DNA from: Gnetum montanum | Lineage: Eukaryota > Streptophyta > Gnetopsida > Gnetales > Gnetaceae | Direction: 5' to 3' | Assembly (NCBI GenBank): GCA_015680685.1 | Contig: MNCI01002682.1 | Location: forward strand, 1,271,221-1,333,220 | DNA length: 62,000 nucleotides | Part shown: piece by piece, positions 47,050 through 59,436 of the stretch | How the letters are laid out: each line of letters starts with the position of its first letter | How positions within the stretch are numbered: the stretch's first letter is position 1 | Made by a program: the position numbers and the translations under genes | The notes under the pieces: model-generated | Seen by the model: the letters and a program-made list of their open reading frames with translations, nothing else | Told to the model about the DNA's origin: nothing | The model's database searches: none

Positions 47050-47660
47050 AAACTTACTCACATTCGGCTTGTCAAGCTAGCTTTCCCTCAGCATGAGCTA
47101 CTTCAATGACTTCAAGATCAAGTAAAAATGGTCCAATCTAAGGGTGCAAGCCATCCTCAAGGGTCACTGTTGTCCACTTCAAGTTTTAGCATTTCAGAGT
47201 TCAGATTTCGGACCTAACTGCACAAATTTTCCTAGGTCACGCTGAGGTCATGCTAGCAGCATGAGTACAACATGAGCAACTACAAAAGTCTTAAAACCAA
47301 GGTAGAATGGTCTAACTTTCAAGGTGCAAGTCATCCTTAGATAACTTCAAGTCCCAACCTCCATAATTCTAGATTTCATATCCAAAATTACAAATTTTTT
47401 GTGGCTCACACTATGGTCATGATAAGCTCATGCTGGCAGCATGAGTCCAGTGTGAGCTACCAAAAGTGGTTCAAGACAAGACATATCCAAGCTTATTTTT
47501 CAACATGTAGTTCAGTCTTAGGGTCAATCATAGCCAGGAAATTGTTGCACTTCAAGAACAGGCTTCAAAGATCAAAAATTAGTGTGAAATGTGTCATTTT
47601 CCTCAGGTCACGTTGAGGTCACGCTGGCAACATGAGTACAACATGAGTACTTATCATGCC
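47050..47660 (+). repeat. 170-200-bp tandem repeat in U3 of E with palindromic cores
   Basis: Units are marked by recurring GGTGCAAG(C/T)CATCCT, ACAAATTTT and CA(C/T)GCTGAGGTCA. Two units contain dyads: CATGCT-AGC-AGCATG (47249-47263) and CTCATGCT-GGC-AGCATGAG (47427-47445). Confidence 0.6.
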
Positions 47661-48110
47661 TGATCAAAAGCACGCCAAACACATGTTGAGGACATGCTAA
47701 GATAAAATAAACTCATGTTGGAAGCTTTTGTAAATCATAAATGCCTCAAACAGCCACAAAACCACTCACATCAGTGCCTTGTAGCAATCAGTCCATGGAT
47801 CAAGAAGTTCCAAGTGAGCCGAAGTCAAATTCTCTTATTGTACACTATCATTTTCATTATAAATTTTTGCCATTTGTGGGCTTGTCAAGCTCTTATGCTT
47901 CAAATTGTATGTGCTTCCATGGGCATAAGCTAGCTTGCGTAAGCCAACACACGTTGTAAGATATAGTGCATCCAGTCAAAAACGTAGCTTGCCTACGCAC
48001 GTCCAATTCATACACAGCTGTCCATCAAACACTTGTCACATGATCTGTTTTCTGCTCATTTCTCAACTATTGATTCCATCCATGAGTTCCACACCTGAAC
48101 CTAGCCAAAC

Positions 48111-48120
48111 CCTATAAATA
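48111..48120 (+). promoter_or_regulatory. TATA box of LTR E
   Basis: CCTATAAATA in the context AACCCTATAAATACCCTA, the same as in LTR H and similar to LTR F. Confidence 0.6.
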
Positions 48121-48683
48121 CCCTATTAAATCACATAAATAGGGCTGGAAATTTTGAAGGTTGATAGCTTAGGAAGCACTAAATGGTAATTTTGAAGGTT
48201 GCAGATTAGGAAGCACTAAATAGCAACTTTGGATGCTCAGGCGCACATGACTCCTATCATCCAAGCACCTTTGAAACACATCACCCTGGGGCTTGGTGCT
48301 TGACTTGCCATCCACACGCACAACTACGCTTTGACCGGTGCACATTCTTTCTAAGCAATACAATATAGTTCATTTTACCTACTATTATATTTTTTACTCT
48401 ACTTTAAATTCATTTTTATGCTTCTATATACACAATCACAATTTTAAGCTATTTTTACATTTCATACATCACCAGTTACGATAACTCCAGCGCAAGCCAT
48501 AGCTTACGCTCGGGGAAGTCCTTGGTTGATTTGCATGCAAACCATCCAAGGCACTCTACCTTCATTTTCTTTTCTAGCTTGCCCTCACACGAAGGAAAGG
48601 TTAGCTATGTCTCTTCGACAATCTTTTGATTTTTGTTTTTCCTTTCCAGCCTGATGTCAACGATTTTGGTCAGCATAGTAAAT

Positions 48684-48702
48684 TAGTGCTAGAAGGAGGG
48701 CC
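48684..48702 (+). other. Element E primer-binding-like site
   Basis: TAGTGCTAGAAGGAGGGCC, a few bases after the LTR end; it matches F except for two transitions. Confidence 0.6.
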
Positions 48703-49050
48703 AAACTTGTCTACCATCCTATCAAAACGCTAGTCACGCTACGTTCTAAATGTTGCGCAGACCAAGAGTAAAACTCAAGCTGAGCTTGCTCACGTTACAT
48801 TAAACTAGTGTGCAACACTGCAAAAAAAAATTCTTACATCACGGTAAGCACTTCAAACTCTGCAACTGCATCAGTAGAACCCAAACAGCATACACATGCT
48901 ACTTAAAAAGACCACTTCATATACAACCCATCAAGTAATGTTCACACCACCATCATTGACCGATCTTCTCTCAACACTTCAACCTACATCTTGTCCAACT
49001 CACATAGGCTTGTCAAGCTAGCTTGCCAAGTCCAGTTTACCCCAGCCTCT

Positions 49051-52000
49051 ATGGAATCTTCCTAGATTAGCACAGTAGCACTACAGATCTCTGACTTTAG
49101 GACTAGGACCTCAAACCCAGTGACTACAATAGAACCCATAACTATCATTGAAGAGATAAACCCTCAAGGTTCAACTTGCCAATCACTTAGGCTATAAGAC
49201 AAGGACCCTACCTATGCAATCCTTACACCAAAACAATACAACTTCATTTGTGTGAATATTCAAGCCAACTTGCTTATCGACTACATAGAGAGAGAAGCAA
49301 AATGAAACTATGACCTCATTTACAAGGGAGTTCATGAGTTCACTCCCTTAGTATTTGACATGATCCCTCTTTTTGAGCCCCATCATCAACTCATATCTCA
49401 GCTCCTCATGGCGAGCAATCAAACCCTACAGTTACCTCCGGTAGAGCCTCAGAGTGGAGATGAGGATGATGACTTTGCGGCCCAATCTAAGCATGGAGAT
49501 TCATACCATACTGTTAGTACTCAAGCCCATACAAACCCATTATTCTAACCTTTCCAAGAAGAAAACATACTTCCTCCTTCATCCACAAACACTAGAGCAC
49601 TAGTTTCTAAACAAGAAGTACCCACTTCCATTCCCACCTTCTCCATGCCCAGCATTCAATCTGATGCATCCATCTCCATCATACCTCCAGTCACCATGTT
49701 AACCTCTCTTCCGCAAGTATAGTCTCAACAACCCCCTCCTCAAACTAATGTAGGATCAGTCTTCCAACCTCAAGTCATTGGGATGCCATCAGTTATACTA
49801 GCTTCCACATCCACCCACTAAATACCACAAATACAAACCCATGGATCACCTCTGATTACTTCAGCCCAGCACATTCAGGGTGTCACCTCACAACCTGGGG
49901 CTAGGCAGTGGGCTACAACAGTTGTTCAACAACACCAACCTACTTACTATAATGTATCACACTCCACAATCCCATCTCTAACTATTGCTCCACCACAACA
50001 ACTGACAATCCAATAGTCTACCTTTCCATAAAAAATGCAACAGTCAAACTACTACCAATCGCAATCTACTCAACCGACCGGTCTACCTACTACCCAAGAG
50101 TGGGCAGACACAAAGAAAATGATGCAATCATTAACTAAGGAAGTAAGGTGCCTCAAAGCTACAAACACTAAGGAAGTCAAGGTGTTGGACTTCTACCAAG
50201 ATGACCTAATTGACCCTTCAATTCCACCACTAACCTTGCCAAAGGGAATCTCATTACCTCAATTAACCAAATATAATGGAGAGGGAGATCCAAATGGTCA
50301 TCTAGTAACATTTAGACTAGAATGTCTATTTCTTTAGGCTTGGCCTCATGTAATTCTCCATGTATTCACTATGTCCTTGATGGGAAAAGCCTTAGACTGG
50401 TACCAAGCTTTACCCCATAACTTCATATCCTCTCTAGAGGATTTGTTACATCATTTTGTCATATAACTTAAAGCCTAAAGCCACACTAGATAGTCTGATT
50501 CAAATTAAGTAGGTGCCATTAGAGCCAGTACAAAAATTTATCCAAAGGTGGAGTGCAGCCCTGAACAAACTTCATGAGCCCATCCCTGAAACATACTTTC
50601 TTACCATCCTTAAGGCTATTGTGAATGACTTTGTTAAATCAAAAATTTATTATTTAAGTGCTCATACTTTGAGTCAAACATTCACACAAATTAAGAACAT
50701 TGAAGAAGCCGCGCAAGCAAGTAACGACCAAGCATACTTAACCTTTAGGAGCCAACATATGAGGAAGGATAAGGATAAATCCAAAATGACAATAGCAGAA
50801 GTGGCAAAGAAAACCCAACCTAACAAAATAGGACAGAAAGAAAAAAATCCATTACTCCAACCAGCCATGAAAGAAATGCACCTATGCCTACACCCAAAGC
50901 TTCCTCAACTAAAACCACAAATATGGGTCACACCTGCACATTTGAACAAAAAGATCCTACCTAATACACATCCTTGCCTATGAAGCCTTCACAATTACTA
51001 GATCAACTTCTAAGGGTTGGGTTAATCAAACGCAAATAGATGTCTCACGCATCATCCCAAAAACACGATCGATTCTGTGAGTTGGCTAAAAACCCAACTT
51101 TAGCAACAGCAGATGAGCCCCCCATCCCAAGAGGCTTTAGGTTAGACAGGTTTTGCGAATATCACCAATGGTGTGGGCACAGAATTGACTACTGTTTCAC
51201 CTTAAAAAAAGATATACAATGCATGATTGATAGGGGTGAAATTATATTTGATGAGGCAAACCCAGTAAAACCCCAAAACCAACCCATGGGGGTCTACAAG
51301 GATCCTCTCAATACTAAGGACTCATCATATGTGATCAACACTATCCATGTAGACAATGGACAAGACATTCCTTGGAAGCCTTTTGTAATTTGTAGGCTCC
51401 TCAAAACTACTTCCACCTCAACACCTCGCCAAACTCCTTTTGTCATATGCACATTACTTGTGCCACAAAAACCATTCGTTGTTCGCATACCTCCTTCCAT
51501 CGCAACAACAACCACACCATCAGTAAACTGACCCACTCCCTTTGTGATTCAAGTGCCAAAACACCCTAACATGAAATCCCCTACAATTCCCTTGCAACCC
51601 TTGCAAGAGTTCCTTGCTAACAAGATAACAAGAGAGCGCATAGAAAAAAACATCATGACCATGAATTAGGACCACCAAAACCCATATCGCTAAATGTCGT
51701 TCCGATGGTCCCGTCCACTGGTGAGCCTAGCACAAGTCATCGAAACATGGATACTAGCACAAGTCGTGTCCCAAACCCAGCATCCCCAGTCACTAACACA
51801 AGAATTCCTCCACAAGAAATATGCATGCTAGGTCAAATGGACCAAATCTCCACAAAAAAGAATGTCCCAAGTGGTAAAGATCTAGCGAGTGCATTGACCC
51901 AAGTCACACAGGCTTTGAAACAAAAGAACACCTCCTTAAGTCTATACAATCTAGTAATAACCTCGTTGGTACATCAGGAAGCTCTTGTGTGCATGCTGAC

Positions 52001-52829
52001 TTCGATTCCTGTTAGTGAGGACCTTCCTATAGATGAGTTGTCCATTTATGCAGTACTGTACCCAAAACCTCAAGAATCGAGGCTCACATCCCTAGAATTT
52101 CACACCAATGATATTAAGCGATATGAGACAACTGGAGAGGTCACTATAGCCCCTATGTTCATAACAATACAAGTTAACCACTTTAAGATATGTAGGATGC
52201 ATGTCAATGACGAAGCAGCAAAAAATGTAATACCCTTTCCCGTCATCGAAAAACTGGATCTTACAAAGCAAATACGACCCACCACAACTTCCTTTTTAAA
52301 ATCCTTCAGTGGTTCCCATGTTGTGATAAAAGGCATAGTTACCTTGGATTTCATAGTAGGGGACCAGCTCCACACATCGACTGAATTCATAATGGTTGAT
52401 GAAATGCCGGGGTTCAATTTGATTCTAGGAAGACCTTGGTTAGCTTAACTTAGAGCTGTATCCTCACCAATCCATCAAGAAATCCACCTACCTTATGAGG
52501 GCGGTGAAATCATCATACATGGGGATATGACAACATCACTTACCTCCTCACAATCGGGAATGGATCAAGGGTTAGAGGTTGAGTTCTCTGAGCCTAAACA
52601 AGAAACCATAAGCGCTTTTCAAGATACAAACCAATTGTTAATCCATGATCCCACTAGAACTAAGGAAGCATTGGACATCATAGACATAGGATCCATTCCC
52701 GTTGACATTGCTTGGTCAAAGTTACCTTTTGATATATCCAGTGAAGGGGAAGGGGAGTATAAGATCGTACCTACATGCCCCACCCCTCATATCAAGCTAC
52801 GAAGAGTAAAAAAGCAACTCAATAACTAG
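49051..52829 (+). pseudogene. Element E gag-pro, decayed but largely readable
   Basis: It starts MESS at 49051. The N-terminus has SLRL ... QYNFICVNIQANL, as in F and G. The gag core (about 50220-50560) reads LPQLTKYNGEGDPNGHL, then GKALDWYQALPHNF and PVQKFIQRWSAALN; a deletion frameshift lies near 50463. A zinc-knuckle-like CEYHQWCGHRIDYC is at about 51160-51200. The protease (about 52130-52448) reads MHVNDEAAKNVIPFPVIEKL, so the catalytic Asp-Ser/Thr-Gly is replaced and inactive, then GFNLILGRPWL. It ends KLRRVKKQLNN at 52829, the same end as in G. No RT or integrase follows. It would be mobilised only with enzymes from another element. Confidence 0.75.
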
Positions 52830-53470
52830 GGTGAAACTATCAAGCATCCGAAATGACATTAAACTACCAACCGTCCAGTACAACGTTAAACTACCAGCGA
52901 ACATCCACAATGACGTTAAACTAGCCATGGTCAGAAATGGCTAATCCCTTTTGGGTTTTCTAAAACTGTTATCGCTTTCAACCCACTACAGCCTAAAACT
53001 AGTAATCCCACTTTCTTATTTTTAACATAGATGCAACAATCCACCATGACTTTAAATTGATGTACACGGCCTGAAATGGCCTTAAACTAGAGTTTTGTAT
53101 GTTTCAAGTCTACAAACATTCACTACGTTATGTCAAATCGATGTTTACATGTTACAAGTTGAAATTTCGATTCATGCATTCTCGTTACTTTTCTTTTACA
53201 AATATTTTCTTTACATTTTTCTCTACATTTTGGAATCTCATTTTACATTCAGCTACATGCATATGTTCATGATATAATTGAGAAAATGAAAAAAAAAGAG
53301 GCAACAAAAAAGAGAAAAAGAAAAAAAATATTGAACGTCAACATGGTAATAGAATGCCACCACTTTATGCCACAATAAAATCCATGTCATTACATTTGTC
53401 CTCATACATTCCCATTAGGCATTTGAAAATCCAAAACATTTAATAGCTAAAACCAGGCTAACAGTTAAAC
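52830..53470 (+). other. Element E region between gag-pro and the antisense gene
   Basis: The segment 52840-53090 has four to five degenerate copies of an AATGACGTTAAACTACCA / ATGGCCTTAAACTA unit, the counterpart of the 33-bp array in G. A T-rich tract (53175-53245) and a purine-rich run (53284-53330) follow. No coding region. Confidence 0.55.
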
Positions 53471-56400
53471 TCATGCCTTAGTACTAGGAGGGGGCTGGCC
53501 CCCAAAATCCTCCACATCATCCACTCTTGCTCCACTGGGGCCAGCTCCATCATTAACATGTCCATATAACAGAACAAAAAAAAACAACAAAATAGGTAAG
53601 AGTAATAAAGCAACTCATGAATACAAAACCTAGAAAAATAGTAACACTAACAATAAAAAAAATAAAACCATACAAAAGTAAGCATTGTAATAAAACACTC
53701 ATAGGCAAAGAGGGCCTTAGACTAGCCTCCAAGCACCACAAAATCTCCTCCTCAAGCACATTTTCCCAATCCTCACCTAGGCCAAGGTCAATGCTAGCCA
53801 AGGTTTTACCCTTGTCCACTGAGGTCCAGGTAGGATGCTCAAAAGAGAACATGCCTATCGAAGCCTCCTTGGAAGTGGTGGTAATGGTTCTCTTGGGAGA
53901 TCCCTCCACCTCAGTGCACTCAGAAAACCTATCATAAGCAGGCCGCAAGCCTAGTCCATCAATGAACATTTACTTCTAACGGTGTTCAACTAACTCCTCC
54001 TTTAACCACCTCTTGTACTGGTGCTTATGGTCCTTTTGGTCTTGACCCCATTTACATACTTTAGCAGCAAAGGATTTCCAATCATGAATTTCCTATTTAG
54101 AAAATCCATCTATGCCCTTTTCTCAGCTAAATCCTATGTCTCCTAAACTTTGTTGTTCAAAACCATCTAGTAATGCGCATAAGTGATCTCAGATGTGTGC
54201 CAAGTACTATCACCAGACAACCTAGCAGCAGCAAATTCATAACAAGATTGAAGATCTCTCTTTTCTTCTCTCTCCTTCACCAATGTTTCTTTCAACGAGT
54301 GTACCTCATCCCAAAGGTACTCAATTAAACACCAACAAGTCCAAAGTGACTTAGCATTTTGTACAATGCAACCGGAAATTGCATCGTAAACCTTCCTAGG
54401 GACTTATTCAATGTTCCCTGGCAATTCAGGGAGGGCATCAATATGCGTAGCCTCAGAAGGATCCCATTGAAGCTTGGTTCCTGCAAGTGTACGTACCACA
54501 CAGATCAATCAGCTGTGGTTAAAAAAATAAACACAAAGAAGCACAATGAGCCTAGACACTTAGCATGACATGTAACATACACATACCTAGTTCTGGATGA
54601 GCTTGTTGTAGGTGGTTGACTATGTCATTAACGATACCCATAACAAAGTCTATTTTACTAGGCATCTTAGGCCATGGCCTCAGATGGTCAGTAGATGTGG
54701 GAAAAGCATGAAAGGTCACCTCAATCAGAGCCTGTGACCCTGACATCTCTACTTGGGATGTATGTGCCTCAGAGACCTCATCATATACCTCGGGTGCTGG
54801 GAATAATCAAAATAATCAAAAACAACAACGTATAATAGATTAAAAGGTACAAAGTATGGATCAAGCTAAAAGAACGTACCAAAAAGCCATTTTTTGGTTA
54901 GCTTGGATGGATCACCAAGTTGCAACGTCCCATCGAAGAAACCATCGAAGATACCCCTCTCATCGCTTGAATGCTTAAGTGCATCAAAAGCCTCAACAAG
55001 CTTTGTTCCCATGATGCTTGCTACATCCTCCTCTTACAAGATAGGGAGTTCCTTGATCACTTCTCCCCTTTCATTTTCTTCCTCCTCTAGCCTGGTGATA
55101 GCCACCTAAGGTTCAATCATTAGGGCCAAGATTTCCCTCTCCTTCTCAGGGCTTTCCTCTGATAACACCAACATTCTAGTGTTAGTATGACATAGTGTAT
55201 ACATACATTCAAAAAACACATAAATTAGAATACCATAAAAATAAATACATATGTAATAATAAAGTAAAATACATACCTTCTTGTGGCAACACACACCGGA
55301 TCCTCTTCGCGCTTGGTGGTCTCACCTTTGGAGCAGGCTCCCTTGGGCATTCAACTCTCTTCACCTTCACCTTGGATCTCCTGACAGTCTCATGAATCAA
55401 ATGTTTAGCCCCTTTAACAGACATGTGCAGCCTAGGCAGTTCCAATCCCAAGATATCATGGGAATGATGGGAATGACTAGCCGCACCCCCAGTAGTAACA
55501 GACACTGATTCTTCAATACCTTCGGGTGGGTCTTGAGATCTAGTGGTGTCAAACAAATGGTGAACCCAAGGGCAAGATAGCTGTGAACGGTCCCTCAATA
55601 CATAACGGTTATCTCCATAAACTACTAAAAACTTAGCAAACCTACGAAGATAACCCGTGAAGAAGAAAAATGTGAAATGGGAGTTGGCATTAATATTTGA
55701 GCATAATCTAAAAATCTCCCCACGAAGGCCAGACCCAAGAAATTGTGCCCAATTATAATGCATCCCCATCTCTAGGACCGCATGTATGATACGTGTGGAC
55801 TCGATCCCAAAGTTTCTCCCTTGAGAAAGAGATTTAGGGAATGCTTGTGCTCAAAAGAGGGGGTACAAGAAGTTCACCTCCATTGCCTTGGTATCATTTT
55901 GCATGGCAAAACCTTTGGGATCCCAAGACATTCCTAACCACTCTTCAAGCTCCTTTATGACCTAGCTTTCTTTAGTTACTTTCTCTATACCTTGGCACCA
56001 TCCATGGGCATGCCAAAGAGATCAGAAAGGAACTTAGCAATCAAGTGGAAAGACACCTTGACTCCTTGAACTTGCATAGTAAAATGAGAAGCATCATCAC
56101 TAAAAGAATCAACAATGGTAACCATCTTAGTCACTGGAACATTAGGAGTCAAAGCAATGAAAAAGTCCATCAAACTTGCCTAGGTAAGGTGGTTGATGAT
56201 CAACTCAGAAGCCTTCATCTGCAACCATTGTTGTCAATATTCTATCTCCCCATATTTCATAAAAAGAGTGTCCTCAGTACACCCTATTATAATGGTAATT
56301 TCATCATAGGAGATGGCTGCTGTAGAAAGAAACATAGAGGGAGAGGTTAAAAGCGTAGTAGACAATGATGTAACAGAGAGGAAATGGAGTCTAGAGTGTG

Positions 56401-57465
56401 GTCATTCACCGTCAGTAAATGGGATAGGTGGATTAGGTTCTAGATCAACCCTCTAAGGAAGAATGGGCCCATTCAAGGACCAATCCTCATGCAACCAACC
56501 ACAAACTTGATAGCGCTCAAAAGCCCTTAAGAATTGCCTATGGTAGTTAGTAATGGTAGCTCTTATCTGGTCTAGCACTATAGCACGAAGGGTGGGCCTG
56601 CTATGAATGTCTCCAACACTGTGTGCACTAAGGTAAGCCCACCATCATCATCATGCATCCCATGCTCATCAAAACAGGGCCTGCATAGGACAACAACATT
56701 TACGCTTAGATAACGACATAATTTTAAAAGAATCAAGAAATTGAAGCAAAACACAAAAGAGCATACTTGTCCACCCTATACACCATCCCTGGTGGATTTT
56801 GGAATAGCATGTGAACAGAGAAAGCCAAAAAAAGTGTGTTGCTGCTATTATAATGGCTACAAGTAGGAAGTTCCCATACATGAGTCAAGGGACGAGTAGA
56901 CCTAGGACCCTTGAGAGGGCCTCCCTCAACTATAAAACGTCCCTCATCTATGTTAGTAATGAAGGCAAGCATGTCTTGTGTAGATCTAGGCAACATTGTT
57001 TCAATGATATCATGAGCCAACTGCTCACTTAAATGAGACCATATAACTACACTAAGACTTTGCAAGATGAATGAAAAAAGTGAACCAACACCAGGATGAA
57101 ACCATATCACATGAGGCCCAATACGCATGTCATAAGGAAGTATGTCCAGTCCAAAGGGGCCAAACCAAGAAAGTACACCAATGAGCTCAACACAAGGGAG
57201 GATTTAAGCCCCCTGCATACAACCAAAACCTTAGGTAAGCAAAGTGTCCAAGTGCTCAAAATGATTTAATATCACATAAACCAAAACATACATAAATAAT
57301 ATTTAAATACATATCATCACTCCATGAGACAAGGACATCAATATTTATTTGGTGTATTTAATGCTCGTTGGGGGTACATTGAAATTTTTCACAAAATAGT
57401 TTATTACGAGAAACATAAAATCAAAACATAGTAGACACTGAACTTAGCAAAAATCAACTCGCCAT
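53471..57465 (-). pseudogene. Antisense intron-containing cargo gene of element E
   Basis: It lies opposite to gag-pro. Proposed exons on the minus strand: 57465-57318 (start MAS, uncertain), 57212-56767, 56680-56410, 56319-55277, 55158-54880, 54796-54587, 54480-about 53600, and a last one ending in TGA at 53471. The five best-supported introns are 86, 90, 118, 83 and 106 nt, with GT(A/G) starts and pyrimidine-rich CAG ends. Exon 1 contains FGLDILPYDMRIGPHVIWF; exon 3 has TPNVPVTKMVTIVDSF and SDLFGMPMDG, then YLRRFAKFLVVYGD; the last large exon is coiled-coil-like (EVHSLKETLVKEREEKRD). The same exons and intron positions occur in G. Some TAG stops and frameshifts make this copy dead. I do not recognise the family. 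Extra antisense ORFs are known in Tat-group retrotransposons; whether this is one of those needs a profile search. Confidence 0.75.
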
Positions 57466-57546
57466 GGCCTATACACAGGTCAAACAAGGAAAAACATGTA
57501 AAAGAAAAAAGAAAAGAAACCCCAAAAAGGAAATGCTGCCCATGGA

Positions 57547-57990
57547 AGGACATCTACGTTACTCATGCTGCACGTGCCTAGTGTACTCATGCTAGATGCG
57601 ACTAAACTCACGTTGGGGTTCTCCTGTAACTTATGCTAGGGCCTATCCCTAGCACTCATGCTAGGGTTTCTCCTACAACTCACACTGGGGCCTATTCCTA
57701 GCACCCATGCTGGGGTTTCTCCTGGCACTCACGTTGGGGTTTCTCCTGGCACTCACATTGGGGTTTCTCCTGGCACTCATGTTGGGCTTGTTCCTGACAC
57801 TCATGCTAGGATTTTTCCTGGCACTCACACTAGGCCTGTTCTCAACATGCACACTGCCTCTACCCAAGAAACGCATGCTACCTATTTCCTGCAACTCACG
57901 CTAGGGGTTTTCCCTAACACTCACACTGAGTATCCCTATGGCACTCAGACTAAGCATCCCTGTAACCCATGCTAGGCTTGCCTAGAGCTC
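57547..57990 (+). repeat. 24-bp minisatellite
   Basis: About 14-16 units of CTCACGTTGGGGTTTCTCCTGGCA-type sequence (24 bp), several nearly identical between 57700 and 57800. Because 24 is a multiple of 3, all frames stay open and produce spurious repeat proteins. It lies upstream of the antisense gene of E. Confidence 0.8.
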
Positions 57991-58453
57991 ACGCTGCCCA
58001 AGAAACCCTGCACTCATACTACGCTCATCCTGATATGCAAAATGAAAATAAAAAAAATCTAACTCACCCTAATCCAACCGCACGTACTCGAAAGACAACA
58101 ACTGAAAAATACAGCAAGCCACAAACCCTAGTTCAAGCCCCAATGCCCCAAAAAATAGCAAGAAAAACATAGCAAACAATCTTGATCCAACAAGGCAAAA
58201 AAACCCAAAATCACACTAAGAAAATAGTAGAAAATGGTGACCATAAGAGACTCTACCCAAACTAATGTTGTGCACAAAATGCTAGAGAGAAACAACAGGA
58301 AACAAACATGTGTAGAGTTATATCCCATGCTGAAATTCTAGCTTGAGGGAGACGCTGAAGTAGCTCTTTACTCTCCTCCACAAATGCCATATTCGCTTGC
58401 CTCTTCCCTTTGCCCCAACTTTTTTCCCTTTGCCCTTCATTGCTGGTCCATGA

Positions 58454-58507
58454 CTCACATTAACGCTCACGCTAACGCTCACGCTAACGCTCACACTAAC
58501 GCTCATG
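58454..58507 (+). repeat. 12-bp tandem repeat with ACGCT core
   Basis: CTCACGCTAACG is repeated about four times with single changes. It shares the ACGCT core with the palindromes in the U3 of F. Confidence 0.8.
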
Positions 58508-58559
58508 CAGCACTCCCTAGCTTGCTCACGCTGCAATCCAACGCCCAAGAACTCACGCT

Positions 58560-59262
58560 AGTACAAATGATGTCCTTGTACCTCAAAACCCTTTTTCAAC
58601 CCCATGTTCACTCTCAATTTAGTTTATTTTATTTTCACCTTTATTTTTATTTATTTAATTTACCATGTTTAAATTTTGTTTTCATGTTATTACTTATGTC
58701 ATCTTTGTTTCATACATGATATTCCTCTTTGTTTTATTCCTGTTGGATAAGGCCAAAATATTAGAGATAGTAAAAAATAAAAAGGGAGGGGAGAAAAGTT
58801 TAAAAAATACATAAATATATAAAAATACATAATTATGTACAAAAAAATCCATAAAAATTTTAAATCCCATAAACTTATTGTTCGCACAAAATATAGAAAT
58901 TAACTCATCCATAACACAAAGTGACATGAATATTACTGACCTGGTATGGCCTAAAACTACCATATGGTCTAGGTATGACACTAAACTACCACCACGTTCT
59001 GCAATTTCATCAGTACATAGGTGCTCATTTTACATTTAACAACACCTTTGTCAAGTAAATTTCACTCACTTCGTCCATGGTTTAAATTGGCAGGAGCAAG
59101 CACATGGCCACCAAGAATATTCTTTCAACATTGTCTCTCAGTGGACCATACAAGGAGGTAAAAAGAGCAATCAATCTAGAATCCTTGGATCTAGACCCAT
59201 ATTCTTATTCTAATTTAATTATCCTCCACTCAGGAAATGTCAGATTGGTCTCAAAATGTGGC
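58560..59262 (+). other. AT-rich 3' region of element E
   Basis: No coding region. It has a strong purine run, AAAAAGGGAGGGGAGAAAAG (58776-58795), that could be a polypurine tract. Two or three copies of the ATGGCCTAAAACTACC unit (58935-59000) and a further purine run, AAGGAGGTAAAAAGAG (59150-59165), follow. None of these is followed directly by a TG with LTR-like sequence. Confidence 0.4.
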
Positions 59263-59436
59263 TAGTGAAACACCGTAAAAAATCGCGAGTCGGCCTCAGG
59301 CAAAGATTTGCAATTCAGGCAAGGGCGCATCTCAGCATTCCAGAGGGGGGAATAAGACAGAGCAACACCAAGAGTCGCGTAGCATCAAGTCCGCAACTTC
59401 TTGTGCAGATTCCTAATCTTTCTATGCTTTTGCTGT

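Larger units (their letters stand above)
46904..48680 (+). repeat. Element E 5' LTR
   Basis: It begins TGTGAAACACCAC and ends CATAGTA before the PBS-like site. The U3 is expanded by about 3.5 tandem units of 170-200 bp (47050-47660). The TATA box is at 48111-48120, and a U5 at 48514-48600 is shared with F, G and H. Confidence 0.7.
46904..59262 (+). mobile_element. Element E: T-family gag-pro element with antisense gene
   Basis: 5' LTR 46904-48680, PBS-like site 48684-48702, gag-pro 49051-52829, tandem repeats, then an eight-exon gene on the opposite strand (57465-53471), minisatellites (57.5-58.5 kb) and AT-rich DNA. It is inserted in the LTR of element C. No 3' LTR of its own is evident before the LTR of F at 59263, so the right border is provisional: either F inserted in E, or E and F share an LTR. 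Confidence 0.65.

Noticed and set aside
55209-55769. A 186-residue minus-strand reading as an independent gene
   Set aside because: It is the end of exon 3 of the antisense gene plus read-through into the following intron; the homologue in G stops at the same splice site.
53471-57465. A resident host gene that retrotransposons happened to surround
   Set aside because: The same gene lies in the same antisense position relative to gag-pro in two separate elements with different insertion sites.
57658-57975. Repetitive 8-residue-repeat proteins in several frames
   Set aside because: A 24-bp minisatellite keeps all frames open; this is not evidence of coding.
58318-58548. Ser-Val repeat protein on the minus strand
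   Set aside because: Produced by the 12-bp tandem repeat; no homologue in element G.
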